This document shows, in pieces, positions 44,594-54,355 of a stretch of DNA of 64,000 bases (position 1 is its first letter; every line of letters starts with the position of its first letter). The notes under the pieces are model-generated. The model worked only from the letters and a program-made list of their open reading frames with translations. It was not told the origin of the DNA and ran no database searches. The position numbers and the translations under genes were made by a program. The DNA is from Rhizobium altiplani (lineage in GTDB: Bacteria; Pseudomonadota; Alphaproteobacteria; Rhizobiales; Rhizobiaceae), in assembly GCF_001542405.1 (NCBI RefSeq), contig NZ_LNCD01000003.1, positions 1-64,000 on the forward strand, read 5' to 3'.

Positions 44594-45494
44594 TCAACCG
44601 GAATTGCTGCGATCCTGCCTGGCGTCGCTGACATCCCAAACTGGCCTGCGGCAGCCGTTTGAACTGATCGTCGTCGACAATGGTTCGAAAGAACTGCCGG
44701 TGAATGCGTGCGCCGCCTACCCGGGAACAAGCCTCTTGTCCGAGCCGGTGCCAGGCCCCGGTCCGGCGCGCAACCGCGGCGTATCGCATGCTACTGGCGA
44801 TATTCTCGCCTTCATCGATGCCGACTGCACTGCCGACAGTCACTGGCTATCCGAGATCGAACGGCAATTCGAGACGGATGGAAGCCTGAACATTCTTGGT
44901 GGCGATGTGCGTATCAGCTACGAGAATTCGGAGCGTCCGACGCTTCTGGAGGCTTACGAGACCGTGTTCGCCTACAGAATGAAGGAGTACATAGCAAAGC
45001 AAGGATTCACCGGGACCGGAAACCTGGCCATGCGTGCCAGCGTGTTTGCCGCAGTCGGCCTTTTTGGCGGGATCGACATTGCCGAAGATCGTGACTGGGG
45101 GCAGCGAGCACTAAGCAAGGGATACCGAACTCGATACTGTCCTGAAATGATCGTCTTCCACCCGGCTCGAAAGAGCTTCTCCGAACTCGCACGCAAGTGG
45201 CAACGACATACCGCTCACGATTTTGCACGCATTCGCGCGATGCGGGGCTGGTGGCCACGGTGGATCATTCGCACGGCAGCCATCGCGCTGTCGCCTGCGG
45301 CCGAGATGTTCCGGATTGCCGCGTCAGACCGGCTGGATGGATTGAGAGCTCGCATGCTTGCGTTTGTCGGCGTGGTTCTCGTCCGCTGCTACCGGGCAGC
45401 CATCATGCTGTCGCTTGCCTTCGGTGCGAGTTCAGCGCGAATGAGCGGTCGCTGGAACCCGGCATCGATCTCGGCACTCCCGCGTGACGGATAG
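44565..45494 (+). CDS. Glycosyltransferase family 2
   Basis: A 309-residue GT2 protein starting MISVIIPHLDQPELLRSCLASLTSQ. It has LIVVDNGSKE, GPGPARNRGVSHATGDILAFIDADCTAD (DxD) and GGIDIAEDRDWGQRALSKGYRTRYCPEMIVFHPARKSFSELARKWQRH, a pattern of the succinoglycan ExoA-like and mycofactocin-like GT2 groups. C-terminal hydrophobic segments suggest membrane contact. The ATG at 44565 lies inside the end of the GT4 gene, so the two are co-translated. Confidence 0.85.
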   Translation: MISVIIPHLDQPELLRSCLASLTSQTGLRQPFELIVVDNGSKELPVNACAAYPGTSLLSEPVPGPGPARNRGVSHATGDILAFIDADCTADSHWLSEIERQFETDGSLNILGGDVRISYENSERPTLLEAYETVFAYRMKEYIAKQGFTGTGNLAMRASVFAAVGLFGGIDIAEDRDWGQRALSKGYRTRYCPEMIVFHPARKSFSELARKWQRHTAHDFARIRAMRGWWPRWIIRTAAIALSPAAEMFRIAASDRLDGLRARMLAFVGVVLVRCYRAAIMLSLAFGASSARMSGRWNPASISALPRDG

Positions 45495-45541
45495 TTGACC
45501 GTCGCGCTGTCGCATGAGGTCCGATCCATCCGGACGGGAGC

Positions 45542-45712
45542 ATGTCTGCCTGCGACAGCATCAAGCTCACTTCACTTTGCACGTTGACAGTGCTTGGTGT
45601 CGCCGCTCATCTGTCGATGACTGGTGAAGCCGAAGATGTCATCACGTTTCCGGGGCCTGGCGAGATCACGGCGCCAATCACCGTAATCGGTGTGCATATG
45701 GTCCCTTGGTGA
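45542..45712 (+). CDS. Possible 56-residue secreted peptide
   Basis: Short open frame: a hydrophobic core (LTSLCTLTVLGVAAHL) looks like a signal or anchor segment, followed by DVITFPGPGEITAPITVIGVHMVPW and a stop. GGGAG lies upstream but only one base from the ATG, which is too close to be ideal. Not recognised as a family. It sits between a rightward GT2 gene and the leftward hydantoinase gene. Confidence 0.35.
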   Translation: MSACDSIKLTSLCTLTVLGVAAHLSMTGEAEDVITFPGPGEITAPITVIGVHMVPW

Positions 45713-45735
45713 TCAACGCAGCCGAGGTGGCCATC

Positions 45736-48700
45736 TCACGCTCCAAACCCACCCGAAGTTGGTGTGGTCACAGTCACGGCCTCCCCCGCCTCGATCACCG
45801 TTTGGTCGCTAGCCTTTAGTACTTCGCGACGACCGTCCAGTCGGTGGATACTCGTTGACCCGACCCTGCCGTCCCCCCCTCCATTGATGCCCCGAGGCGG
45901 GCGGTCACGGTGGGAAGACAGGATGGCGCATTCCATCCGCTCCAGAAATCGGATCGTGCGTTCGGTGCCGTCGCCGGCGCCCCACCTACCCTTTCCACCC
46001 GAACCCTCCCTGATGTGGAAGTCTTCCAGCAGCACCGGGAACCGGAGCTCCAGCACCTCGGGATCCGTCAGCCGGGAATTCGTCATATGGGTATGGACGC
46101 CCGCCGTTCCAGCAAAGCCACGGCCGTCGTTCATCCGACCCGCCGGCGAACCCGAGCAGATCGTCTCGTAATATTGGTATTTCGCATTGCCGAACGTCAG
46201 ATTGTTCATTGTCCCCTGCGCATTGGCCATCGACCCCATGGCACCGAAGAGCGCATTGGTCACATGCTGGGACGTCTCGACATTCCCGGCAACCACCGCG
46301 GCGGGATAGGCCGGCTTTAGCATAGAGCCGTCCGGGATAATGATGTTGATCGGCCGCAGGCAGCCCGCGTTCATCGGGATATTGGCCTCGACCATCACGC
46401 GGAAAGCATAGAGAACGGCAGCGCGAGTGACCGGCTCGGGCGCATTGAAATTGTTGGCCTGAACCGCCGACGTTCCGGTAAAATCCACGGTCGCTTCGCG
46501 GCTCTGGCGATCGACTGTAATCTTGACCCTGATTAGCTGACCCGTGTCGGTTGGATAGTCGTACCGGGCGCTGTCCGGCAACCGCTCGATGACCCGGCGC
46601 ACACTTTCGGCCGCATTGTCCTGAACGTGACCCATATAGGCCTCGACCACTGAAAGACCGAAATGGGCAACCATCCGGCGCAACTCCGCCACACCCTTTT
46701 CATTCGAAGCGATCTGCGCCCTTATATCCGCCATGTTCTGGTGCGGATTGCGCGCCGGATACGGATGGTTCGTCAGGAGATCGTAGAGCTCCGCCTCGCG
46801 AAAGCGGCCGCGTTCGACCAGTTGGAAGTTGTCGAAAAGCACCCCCTCCTCTTCGACGGTTGTCGCGAGCGGGGTCATCGAGCCCGGTGCCGTCCCTCCG
46901 ACATCGGCGTGATGTCCGCGGGAAGCGACATAGAACAGGATGTCGCGGCCGGTGTCGTCGAAGACAGGCGTGACAACCGTTATGTCCGGGAGGTGGGTGC
47001 CTCCGTTGTACGGAGCGTTGAGAGCGAACACATCGCCCGGGTGGATTCGTCCCTCGTTCAACCTGATGATCGTCTCCACCGATCGGTCCATGGAGCCCAG
47101 GTGCACCGGCATATGCGGTGCATTGGCTACCAGCGCCCCGGTTCGATCGAAAACCGCGCAGGAGAAATCCAACCGTTCCTTGATATTGACGGAAGAGGCG
47201 GTGTTTTGCAGCGTGAGACCCATCTGTTCAGCAATCGACATAAAGAGATTGTTGAATATCTCCAGCATGATCGGATCAGCCTGCGTCCCAAGTGCGGCGG
47301 CTGTCCTCTTCTTTTCAACGCGGCGGAGCAGGACGTGGTTCTTCGAGGTGATCTCTGCCTGCCATCCGGGCTCGATGACGATCGTCTGATTGGCTTCGAT
47401 AATGAGCGCCGGACCAGGTGCCTGGCTACCGGGCAGGAGATCGTCACGCTTGAAGACGCTGGTATCACGCCAAGCGCCGTCGAAAAAGACGCGCCGGCTC
47501 TCAGATGCACGAGTGACCGCTGCTACCGCCTGCAAGTCGTCTTCCTGATGCCTTTGGGCGGATCGGTCAGTCCCCTCGACGGCGACGGATTCGATGACAA
47601 TCGCTTTACCGTCGTAAACGAAACCAAAATGCGCCGTGTGCGCCCGTTCAAAATCGACCAGCGCCTCGCCTATCGAGCCGTGGTTAAAATTGACGGGCAG
47701 CGTGGTGTCCGTACCTTCGTAACGAAGGTCCAGGACGGATCTGAAGTCAACGCTGCCGGCTGGTATGCCTTGTGTTTCCAGCTCTTCACCCACCCCGGCA
47801 CTCAAAGAGGCGATCAGCCGGTCAAGTTCCGGGAGCGACGCTTCCGAAAGAGGCTTGATGAACGCTTGCTGACGGGATGCGAAGATCGATGACAGGCCCA
47901 TGCCGTAAGCAGACAGCAGACCGGAAAAGGGGTGAACCAACACCATCGACATGCCGAGTGCATCGGCAACGAGGCAGGCGTGTTGCCCACCCGCACCACC
48001 GAAGCAGTTCAAGAGGTAGCCTGTCACGTCGTAGCCACGCTGTACCGAGATTTTCTTGATAGCGTTGGCCATATTCTCGACCGCGATCTTTATGAAGCCT
48101 TCCGCGACGCTTTCCGGGCTGTGTCCGCTGGCGGCATGCGCGGACATTGCCTCGAACTTCTCGCGCACGGCCTCGATATCGAGTGGTTCGTTCTGGGCCG
48201 GCCCGAAGATTGCGGGAAACAGATCCGGCTGCAGTTTTCCGAGCATGACGTTGGCGTCCGTCACCGCCAATTCCCCGCCACGACGATAGCAGGCGGGTCC
48301 GGGATTGGCGCCCGCCGAATCAGGACCGACGCGGAACCGACCGGTCTCAAAATGAAGGATAGAGCCGCCGCCGGCAGCGACGGTATGAATGCGCATCATC
48401 GGCGCCCTCACTCGAACGCCCGCAACTTCGGTGTCGAAGACGCGTTCGTACTCGCCATCAAAGTGGGCTACATCCGTTGAGGTGCCTCCCATGTCAAAGC
48501 CGATAACCTTGTGGAACCCGGCAAGTTTTGCGGTCTCCACCATACCGACCACACCGCCGGCCGGCCCCGAAAGGAGTGCATCCTTGCCCTGAAACATATG
48601 GGCGGCGGTCAGCCCCCCCGATGACATCATGAAGTTGAGGCGCGTCGACGTTTTTCCCGCATGCTCTACTCCCAGCTCGTCCGCCACCTGCTGAACGTAG

Positions 48701-49365
48701 CGAGATAAAATGGGCGAGAGATAGGCGTCCACGACCGTCGTATCGCCGCGACCGACCAGCTTGAGCAGCGGAGACACCTCATGACTTACCGAAATCTGCT
48801 TGAATCCCGCTGCCCGGCAGAGGTCTGCGACCACTTTTTCGTGCTGCGGATATTTGTAGGAGTGCATGAACACGATCGCGACCGCATCAATCCCATCCAT
48901 CCTTGCTCTGGCAATCGCCTGCTCTGCAGCGCTCGTCTCGAGCGGCACCTCGATCGAGCCATCCACGCGAATGCGTTCTTGGACTTCCACGACCCGCTCG
49001 TAGAGCTGTTCCGGCAGAATGATCTCCTTGGCAAAAATGTCGGGGCGTGCCTGGTAGGCAATGCGAAGCGCGTCGCGAAAGCCCTTGGTGATCAATAAGA
49101 GGACCCTGTCACCCTTGCGTTCCAGAAGCGCGTTGGTCGCAACGGTCGTCCCCATGCGAATGTCGCCTATGCGATCGGGCGGTATCTTGTCCGTCGTCTC
49201 GAGGCCGAGCAGGCCGCGAATCCCGTGGATCGCAGCATCGCGATAAGATTCCGGATTTTCGGAGAGAAGCTTTCGCGGATGCAAACTGCCATCAGGTGCA
49301 CGCCCAATAATATCCGTGAAAGTGCCTCCTCGATCGATCCAAAAATCCCAGGCCCCATCAGACAT
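45736..49365 (-). CDS. HyuA-HyuB fused hydantoinase/5-oxoprolinase
   Basis: A 1209-residue ATP-dependent amidohydrolase. HyuA half: [85 protein letters not shown]. HyuB half from about residue 690: [57 protein letters not shown] end. This is full length for 5-oxoprolinase, which opens 5-oxoproline to glutamate; hydantoin substrates are possible. The ATG at 49365 follows GTGGAAC. No regulator or transporter is adjacent. Confidence 0.9.
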   Translation of the reverse strand: MSDGAWDFWIDRGGTFTDIIGRAPDGSLHPRKLLSENPESYRDAAIHGIRGLLGLETTDKIPPDRIGDIRMGTTVATNALLERKGDRVLLLITKGFRDALRIAYQARPDIFAKEIILPEQLYERVVEVQERIRVDGSIEVPLETSAAEQAIARARMDGIDAVAIVFMHSYKYPQHEKVVADLCRAAGFKQISVSHEVSPLLKLVGRGDTTVVDAYLSPILSRYVQQVADELGVEHAGKTSTRLNFMMSSGGLTAAHMFQGKDALLSGPAGGVVGMVETAKLAGFHKVIGFDMGGTSTDVAHFDGEYERVFDTEVAGVRVRAPMMRIHTVAAGGGSILHFETGRFRVGPDSAGANPGPACYRRGGELAVTDANVMLGKLQPDLFPAIFGPAQNEPLDIEAVREKFEAMSAHAASGHSPESVAEGFIKIAVENMANAIKKISVQRGYDVTGYLLNCFGGAGGQHACLVADALGMSMVLVHPFSGLLSAYGMGLSSIFASRQQAFIKPLSEASLPELDRLIASLSAGVGEELETQGIPAGSVDFRSVLDLRYEGTDTTLPVNFNHGSIGEALVDFERAHTAHFGFVYDGKAIVIESVAVEGTDRSAQRHQEDDLQAVAAVTRASESRRVFFDGAWRDTSVFKRDDLLPGSQAPGPALIIEANQTIVIEPGWQAEITSKNHVLLRRVEKKRTAAALGTQADPIMLEIFNNLFMSIAEQMGLTLQNTASSVNIKERLDFSCAVFDRTGALVANAPHMPVHLGSMDRSVETIIRLNEGRIHPGDVFALNAPYNGGTHLPDITVVTPVFDDTGRDILFYVASRGHHADVGGTAPGSMTPLATTVEEEGVLFDNFQLVERGRFREAELYDLLTNHPYPARNPHQNMADIRAQIASNEKGVAELRRMVAHFGLSVVEAYMGHVQDNAAESVRRVIERLPDSARYDYPTDTGQLIRVKITVDRQSREATVDFTGTSAVQANNFNAPEPVTRAAVLYAFRVMVEANIPMNAGCLRPINIIIPDGSMLKPAYPAAVVAGNVETSQHVTNALFGAMGSMANAQGTMNNLTFGNAKYQYYETICSGSPAGRMNDGRGFAGTAGVHTHMTNSRLTDPEVLELRFPVLLEDFHIREGSGGKGRWGAGDGTERTIRFLERMECAILSSHRDRPPRGINGGGDGRVGSTSIHRLDGRREVLKASDQTVIEAGEAVTVTTPTSGGFGA

Positions 49366-49597
49366 GTTCCACGCTCCCGTGCCGGATGCCAAAAAATATC
49401 GCAGTCGGTGCCGCGCTCACTTCACAAGACAATGGACAAATTGTTCTACGTATTCAATGTGCGGGCATCGCGTGTTTGCGACAGCGCAAGCTATCTCGCT
49501 TCGAGCCTCTTTCAAATTGCCGCATTGAGATCTATTGCTGTGCTCCGTAAAAGCATTCGCGTCAGCGAAGGAGAAGCGGTTGCAGGCAAGAAACGCG

Positions 49598-49987
49598 ATG
49601 ATCATGCGGTGGATGTTGCGCATGACCTGCGCCATCGCGCTGCTGTTTGTCGGCTTCGCCCATCAACCGCCGTCTTTTGCCAAAGGCGCTTTCCTTCCCT
49701 CCGAGTTTGCAGAATATATTCTGCCCGACGGCACGCTTCCCGTTATCTGCATCTCGGGCAAGGCAGACGGGATGAGCAAGCATGACACGGCGCAGCAAGC
49801 GCAGGGTTGTGAGGCTTGCCGGATTGCTGCCTCGGTCCTGCTGCCCGTTCCCGACAAATATCGCGGCGAGCGTCCTCGTATCACAACCGCTGCCATGCGG
49901 CCCTACGAAGAGGACGGGTCTTTCCGGCGGGTCCTTCCCCCGAATATCGGTCCAAGGGCGCCTCCGGCCTCTTCTGCCTTTGCTTGA
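49598..49987 (+). CDS. Small secreted protein of the copper block (DUF2946-like)
   Basis: About 129 residues: signal or anchor segment (MLRMTCAIALLFVGFAHQPPSFA), then LPDGTLPVICISGKADGM and QGCEACRIAASVLLP with a CxxC motif, and a Pro/Arg-rich tail. Small proteins with C...CxxC patterns often precede copper-handling genes, and PCuAC/CopC/CopD follow here. The function is unknown; metal binding is inferred from the cysteines and context. The start is chosen at an ATG near the signal; earlier starts are possible. Confidence 0.6.
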   Translation: MIMRWMLRMTCAIALLFVGFAHQPPSFAKGAFLPSEFAEYILPDGTLPVICISGKADGMSKHDTAQQAQGCEACRIAASVLLPVPDKYRGERPRITTAAMRPYEEDGSFRRVLPPNIGPRAPPASSAFA

Positions 49988-50159
49988 ACCAGCATTTCGG
50001 CTTCCCCCGCGATGCTTGTCACAGTGGCGACTGACCTGCGCCTAGGTACTGTTCGGCCCAAAGCAGATCGCACCCGTATCCAATTTCCATTTCGCAATGA
50101 CGTTTTTCTCTCTGCCGTCGTGCAACGCCGCGAGAGATGCATCCTGTCAGGAGCACCCT

Positions 50160-50678
50160 ATGAAGAAACTGATCATACTCATCACAGGCCTGATCTTTGC
50201 CGGTCTGTTTGCTGCAATCGCTACCGCCAATGACATCAAGGTGGGCGCCATCGACATCGGCCACCCCCGCACTCGAGCCATGGTGCCGGGTGCCAAGGTC
50301 GGCGGCGGCTACCTGAACCTGACCAACACCGGTTCGGCCGATGACAGGCTCGTCAGCATCACATCCGACCGGGCGGCAAAAACCGAAGTTCATCAAATGA
50401 GCGTCAACAACGGCGTCATGACCATGCGACCCGTCGCGGGCGGGCTCGTCATTCCCGCGGGTCAGACGGTTGAGCTGCAACCTGGCGGCTTCCACATCAT
50501 GTTCATGGACGTCGCGCAGCCGTTCAAGCAAGGGGAAACGATCAAGGCGACCCTGACCTTCGAAAAGGCTGGATCGGTTGACGTCGAGTTTACGGTCGGC
50601 AGTGCTGGCGGGGCGAATGCGTCCGCAAAGGACGGCCACTCGGATATGGGTGGCATGGACATGTCCAAGCCGCAATAG
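50160..50678 (+). CDS. PCuA(C)-family periplasmic copper chaperone
   Basis: A 172-residue secreted copper chaperone with a signal peptide (KKLIILITGLIFAGLFAAIATA) and a cupredoxin-like domain. Copper ligands follow the family pattern HxM...HxM: VHQMSVNNGVMTMRPV and GGFHIMFMD. The Met/His-rich C-terminus (GHSDMGGMDMSKP) adds further copper ligands. Such proteins deliver Cu(I) to cytochrome oxidase. The ATG at 50160 follows AGGAG; the longer frame lacks support. Confidence 0.9.
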   Translation: MKKLIILITGLIFAGLFAAIATANDIKVGAIDIGHPRTRAMVPGAKVGGGYLNLTNTGSADDRLVSITSDRAAKTEVHQMSVNNGVMTMRPVAGGLVIPAGQTVELQPGGFHIMFMDVAQPFKQGETIKATLTFEKAGSVDVEFTVGSAGGANASAKDGHSDMGGMDMSKPQ

Positions 50679-50745
50679 GGGCCGCGACCGGCAGGCTCGC
50701 GTGCTCTACCGCATCAGAACGATAGTCAGAATATGAGACAGGAAC

Positions 50746-51114
50746 ATGTCCAAACATACACGCCTTACCGCATTGTCGGCCCTTGCACTCGTCATTTTTG
50801 CTGGCCAAGCTCTTGCGCACGCTCATCTGACCGAGAGCGTGCCTGCCGACAAGGCAACGGTCGCAGTCTCTCCCGACGAGCTCGACCTGCACTTTTCCGA
50901 AGAGCTGGATCTTAAGTTCTCCGGCGCGAAAATCATCGGCCCGGACAAGGCCTCAGTGAAGACCGGTGATGCCATGCTGATGGATGACGGAAAGACCCTG
51001 ATGGTTCCTCTTCCCGAAAAGCTCGATCCCGGCGCCTATGAAGTGGAATGGCACGTTCTTTCGACAGACGGCCATAAGACCAAGGGCGCATACGGCTTCA
51101 CGGTCAAGCCGTGA
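50746..51114 (+). CDS. copC: CopC-family periplasmic copper-binding protein
   Basis: A 122-residue protein: signal peptide to ALA, then the mature N-terminus HAHLTESVPADKATVAVSPDELDLHFSEELD with the N-terminal copper-binding histidine, and EVEWHVLSTDGHKTKGAYGFTV with the second Asp/His site. Methionine-rich copper loops are absent, so it is the Cu(II)-site-only type. It overlaps copD by four bases (GTGA). Confidence 0.92.
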   Translation: MSKHTRLTALSALALVIFAGQALAHAHLTESVPADKATVAVSPDELDLHFSEELDLKFSGAKIIGPDKASVKTGDAMLMDDGKTLMVPLPEKLDPGAYEVEWHVLSTDGHKTKGAYGFTVKP

Positions 51115-51989
51115 CACCAGACGCCGCGCTCGTCCTGTGCCGCTTCCTGTTCTATGGTTCCGCCATATTTTTGTGGGGCGCATCAGCCTACATCTGCTGG
51201 ATTGCACCGGCAGATGTGGCGGCACAGGTGAGCCGACGGCTCCGTCATTGCTTTGCCCTCTCAACGCTTCTGATCATCGGCACGACGGCGTCCCTGCTCC
51301 CGCTGCGAGCGGCTGCGATCGGCGAGGGCTGGGCCGACGCGTTTGCGCCGCAAATGCTATCCTCCGTCCTTACAGGGACCAATGTCGGGCAGGCCTGGAT
51401 TGCCCAGGCTTGCGCCGCCGGTCTTTTGATCGCGTCTTGCCTGGTAACGGGCCGCTTCAGACACGGTGCCCGCGCGATGAGCGCGGGGTTGCTGCTCGTC
51501 AGCCTCACGCTCAGTGGCCATGCCGCGATGCACAGTGGATGGTTACGCATGATGCATCGTCTCAACGACGGTGTTCATCTCCTGTCGGGTGGCGCCTGGC
51601 TCGGCGCTTTGGTCCCCATCGTCGTCACTTTGCCGCTGTTGAGAGATACCCGATGCCAGAGAGACGCACGGACGGCGTTGATGCGGTTTTCAACTGCGGG
51701 TCATGTTGCCGTGGCACTCGTCATCACGACCGGCGTCATCAATACAGCACTGATTGTCGGATCCTTTCCACTGGACTGGCAGCTCGAGTATCAGCTTCTG
51801 CTCAGCATCAAGATCCTCATCGTGCTCGCCCTGATCGCGCTTGCGATAGGAAATCGCTACCTTCTTGTTCCAAGGCTTGCTCGCAACCCGTCGCTGCAGC
51901 CACTGAAGTGGGCGACTGGAGCCGAAATAGTCCTGGGGTTTGCCGTGCTTGGCCTTGTCGCCGTGTTTGGCATGCTGCAGCCGACTTGA
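51111..51989 (+). CDS. copD: CopD-family copper transport membrane protein
   Basis: A 292-residue inner-membrane protein with eight helices. It includes SGHAAMHSGWLRMMHRLNDGVHLLSGGAWLGALVPIV, whose histidines are the family's metal-site candidates, and GHVAVALVITTGVINT. It imports or handles copper with CopC. GTG start overlapping the copC stop, so translation is coupled. Confidence 0.9.
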   Translation: MTPDAALVLCRFLFYGSAIFLWGASAYICWIAPADVAAQVSRRLRHCFALSTLLIIGTTASLLPLRAAAIGEGWADAFAPQMLSSVLTGTNVGQAWIAQACAAGLLIASCLVTGRFRHGARAMSAGLLLVSLTLSGHAAMHSGWLRMMHRLNDGVHLLSGGAWLGALVPIVVTLPLLRDTRCQRDARTALMRFSTAGHVAVALVITTGVINTALIVGSFPLDWQLEYQLLLSIKILIVLALIALAIGNRYLLVPRLARNPSLQPLKWATGAEIVLGFAVLGLVAVFGMLQPT

Positions 51990-52104
51990 ACGGCTCGACG
52001 TTGAAACGATCTACGTCAAATGACGGTGTCGCTGATCTTTTCGCTTTATCCCCCTGATCCCGCGTGCCATTTTCTGGACAACGTGCACGTAGTAGGGGCC
52101 TCCC

Positions 52105-52707
52105 ATGTTTTCAAAGATCTCCAGATTTAACGCCGCGCTCGCGGTTTGCGTCCTTACTCCAGCGCTCGCCTTCGCCCACACCGGCGTTGGCCAGACAGTT
52201 GGCTTCGCCCACGGCTTCACGCATCCGGTCTCCGGGCTCGATCACGTGCTGGCGATGATCCTTGTCGGCGTGCTTGCCTGGCAGCTCGGCGGACGTGCGC
52301 TGTTTCTCGTGCCGACCACCTTCGTCTCGGTGATGGCGATCGGCGGCGCACTCGGGATGATGGGAATTTCCGTTCCATTTGTCGAAGCCGGAATTGCCTT
52401 TTCCGTGATCGTCCTCGGTGCCGTCGTCGCGCTGGGTGTCCGCGCGCCCCTCGCCATCGCAGCCGGGGTTGTCGGCCTTTTTGCTATTTTTCATGGACAT
52501 GCGCACGGTTCCGAAATGCCTGCAGCTGCCGCTGGCATCGCCTATGCCGCGGGTTTCATGCTGGCAACGGCAGCACTCCACATTGCCGGCATAGCCCTCG
52601 GCTATCTGGTCGGTAAAGCGAACGAGCAGCAGGGTGCAATCGTGATGCGCTCGGTTGGCGGCATTGCCGCACTCGCCGGCGTTGGTCTGCTTACCGGTCT
52701 CATCTAG
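52105..52707 (+). CDS. HupE/UreJ-family metal permease
   Basis: A 200-residue protein: signal peptide (ALAVCVLTPALAFA), the family signature HPVSGLDHVLAMILVGVLAWQLGG, about six helices and a second His-rich segment (FHGHAHGSEM, TAALHIAGIALGYLVG). HupE/UreJ proteins transport nickel or cobalt. Position directly after copCD suggests that this copy may deal with copper or serve copper enzymes; this is inference. No hydrogenase or urease genes are near. Confidence 0.88.
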   Translation: MFSKISRFNAALAVCVLTPALAFAHTGVGQTVGFAHGFTHPVSGLDHVLAMILVGVLAWQLGGRALFLVPTTFVSVMAIGGALGMMGISVPFVEAGIAFSVIVLGAVVALGVRAPLAIAAGVVGLFAIFHGHAHGSEMPAAAAGIAYAAGFMLATAALHIAGIALGYLVGKANEQQGAIVMRSVGGIAALAGVGLLTGLI

Positions 52708-52716
52708 CAAATCGGC

Positions 52717-52738
52717 TGCCCGGCCAAAGGGCCGGGCA
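52717..52738 (+). terminator. Hairpin between convergent hupE-like and SDR genes
   Basis: Perfect nine-base stem TGCCCGGCC / GGCCGGGCA with loop AAAG, lying between two convergent stops at 52707 and 52744. It has no strong T-run on either side but its place and stability suit a bidirectional transcription stop. Confidence 0.6.
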
Positions 52739-52743
52739 CGCCC

Positions 52744-53529
52744 TCAGCGCACCCCAATACCGGCTGTCAGACCGCCATCGATACGGTGATCCGATCCGGT
52801 AATGAACGCAGCCTTGTCCGACGCCAGGAAGGCTGCAAGTGCAGCCACCTCTTCGGGTTCAGCAATGCGACCAAGCGGATGCGCCTTTCCGAAACGCCGA
52901 AACACGGCATCGATATCGGCATCCTGTCCTTCGAATGTTCGCGCCGCCAGCTCCAGGATCGGCGTACGCACCGAACCGGGGCTGATCGACACGACGCGTA
53001 TATTGTCTGCCGCAAAGTCGATCGCCATCGCCCGCGTCAATGCGTGGATCGCCCCTTTCGAAGCGACGTAGCCAGAAACGCCAGGCTGGCACGCAAAGCC
53101 TTGCACACTTGAAATATTGATGATCGCGCCGCCGCCGCGCTTGCGCATCTCGGGCACGCCATGCTCAGCTGTCAGATGGATCGAGCCGACATTCACCGCC
53201 ATGCAGCGCATGAACGTCTCGAAGGGTGTATCGGTGGCATTGCCGTAAGGGTGCACCGCCGCCGAATTGACGATGATGTCCACGCCACCAAACGCTGCGA
53301 CGGCTTCAGCAAAGGCGTCAGCCACGCTTGCGGGGGCGGAAACATCCGTTCGGATAACACGCAGGGCCAGACCATCCTCCACACCGATCTCGGCAAGCCT
53401 GGTGTTCGCCGTTTCATCGATGCCAAGGCAGGCAACAGCCGCACCCTCTCGCGCCAGATGCAATGCGATCGCGCGTCCGATTCCGGTTGTCCCGGTAACG
53501 ATTGCGATCTTGCCGGCATATTCTCCCAT
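52744..53529 (-). CDS. Short-chain dehydrogenase/reductase
   Basis: A 261-residue classical SDR: NAD-site TGTTGIGRAIALHLAREG (residues ~12-29), NNAG-equivalent VNSAAVH, catalytic Ser in INISSVQGF and YVASK (Tyr about 155), and the C-terminal ITGSDHRIDGGLTAG. It reduces or oxidises a sugar acid or alcohol. Next to a GntR regulator and UxuA, fructuronate/mannonate oxidoreductase activity is likely, in place of the usual UxuB. Substrate not proven. Confidence 0.82.
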   Translation of the reverse strand: MGEYAGKIAIVTGTTGIGRAIALHLAREGAAVACLGIDETANTRLAEIGVEDGLALRVIRTDVSAPASVADAFAEAVAAFGGVDIIVNSAAVHPYGNATDTPFETFMRCMAVNVGSIHLTAEHGVPEMRKRGGGAIINISSVQGFACQPGVSGYVASKGAIHALTRAMAIDFAADNIRVVSISPGSVRTPILELAARTFEGQDADIDAVFRRFGKAHPLGRIAEPEEVAALAAFLASDKAAFITGSDHRIDGGLTAGIGVR

Positions 53530-53554
53530 CAGCCTCTCCTACTTTTCGGCATGC

Positions 53555-54232
53555 TCATTCAACAATGAACTCAAGACCGGCACTGAGGTGCCGATCCATG
53601 TGATAGACAAAGGCAATCCGGTCGCGACAGCGCAGAGCCTGCAGAATATCGCGGTGCTCGGCTACAACCGTCTCCAAAGTCAGTCGTTGCGATTTTCCGG
53701 CGAGCATCAATCGCTGTATGACAGGCTTCAGCATTCCATAGGTTTCCGACAATGTGCGATTGCCGGCAGCTCCCACAAGCAGGCGGTGGAACTCGAAATC
53801 GAGCTCGGAGGCTCGCTCGGCGTCTTCCGTTCTCAGGATGGCTGCATTGACGGCTTCCATCTCGGCAAGGGCCTCTCCCGTCAGACGGTCAGCAAGCAGA
53901 TCGAACAGGTTCATTTCCGTCAGTCGCCGATAACCCTGGATGTCGCGGAAGGCATCGACGGAAATCTCCATGGCAAAGGAGAAGAGATCGCACATGGCGT
54001 TCTGATGCTGGTCTGTCAGGACGGCGCCGACTTTTTGCCTGGATTCGGCGACCCCATAGGCCTTCAAGGTGCGGAAGGCTTCGCGCACCGTGTTTCGGCT
54101 GGAATCGAACATCGCGGCGAGCTCGACTTCGCTCGGCAGGACATCGCCCACACCGAGCCCCCGCTCACGGATGAGGCCGCGGATTTGTCGGACGACATCA
54201 TCTACCGCCGAGGCGCGATTGCTGTACTGCAC
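53555..54232 (-). CDS. GntR-family (FadR/UxuR-type) regulator
   Basis: A 225-residue repressor: winged helix at residues 12-72 (VVRQIRGLIRERGLGVGDVLPSEVELAAMFDSSRNTVREAFRTLKAYGVAES) and an FCD ligand domain with the metal-binding histidines (FEFHRLLVGAAGN, AEHRDILQAL, HMDRHLSAG). It diverges from uxuA and probably responds to fructuronate or mannonate. A 14-bp perfect palindrome lies directly before its start codon. Confidence 0.85.
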   Translation of the reverse strand: MQYSNRASAVDDVVRQIRGLIRERGLGVGDVLPSEVELAAMFDSSRNTVREAFRTLKAYGVAESRQKVGAVLTDQHQNAMCDLFSFAMEISVDAFRDIQGYRRLTEMNLFDLLADRLTGEALAEMEAVNAAILRTEDAERASELDFEFHRLLVGAAGNRTLSETYGMLKPVIQRLMLAGKSQRLTLETVVAEHRDILQALRCRDRIAFVYHMDRHLSAGLEFIVE

Positions 54233-54245
54233 AGTGAAAAGCTCC

Positions 54246-54259
54246 GTTTTCCGGAAAAC
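54246..54259 (+). promoter_or_regulatory. Palindrome in the gntR-uxuA divergent promoter
   Basis: Perfect 14-bp palindrome GTTTTCCGGAAAAC, 14 bases from the gntR start. A second symmetric pair, ATGTTGG at 54265-54271 and CCAACAT at 54332-54338, brackets the uxuA promoter side. Either could be the operator of the adjacent GntR protein. Confidence 0.5.
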
Positions 54260-54355
54260 CTAATATGTTGGCCTTATTTTGGCAATCGTCGCTTTCAGCT
54301 TGCTAAGATCAACAAAAATACGCTTAATTGTCCAACATTTCAGGGAGGTGTTGTC

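Noticed and set aside
46663..47892. 409-codon frame opposite the hydantoinase gene
   Set aside because: Antisense shadow produced by high G+C third positions; no recognisable fold or ribosome site.
53267..54355. 758-codon frame extending uxuA upstream
   Set aside because: It runs antisense through the SDR and GntR genes. The strong ribosome site and family N-terminus are at 54356.
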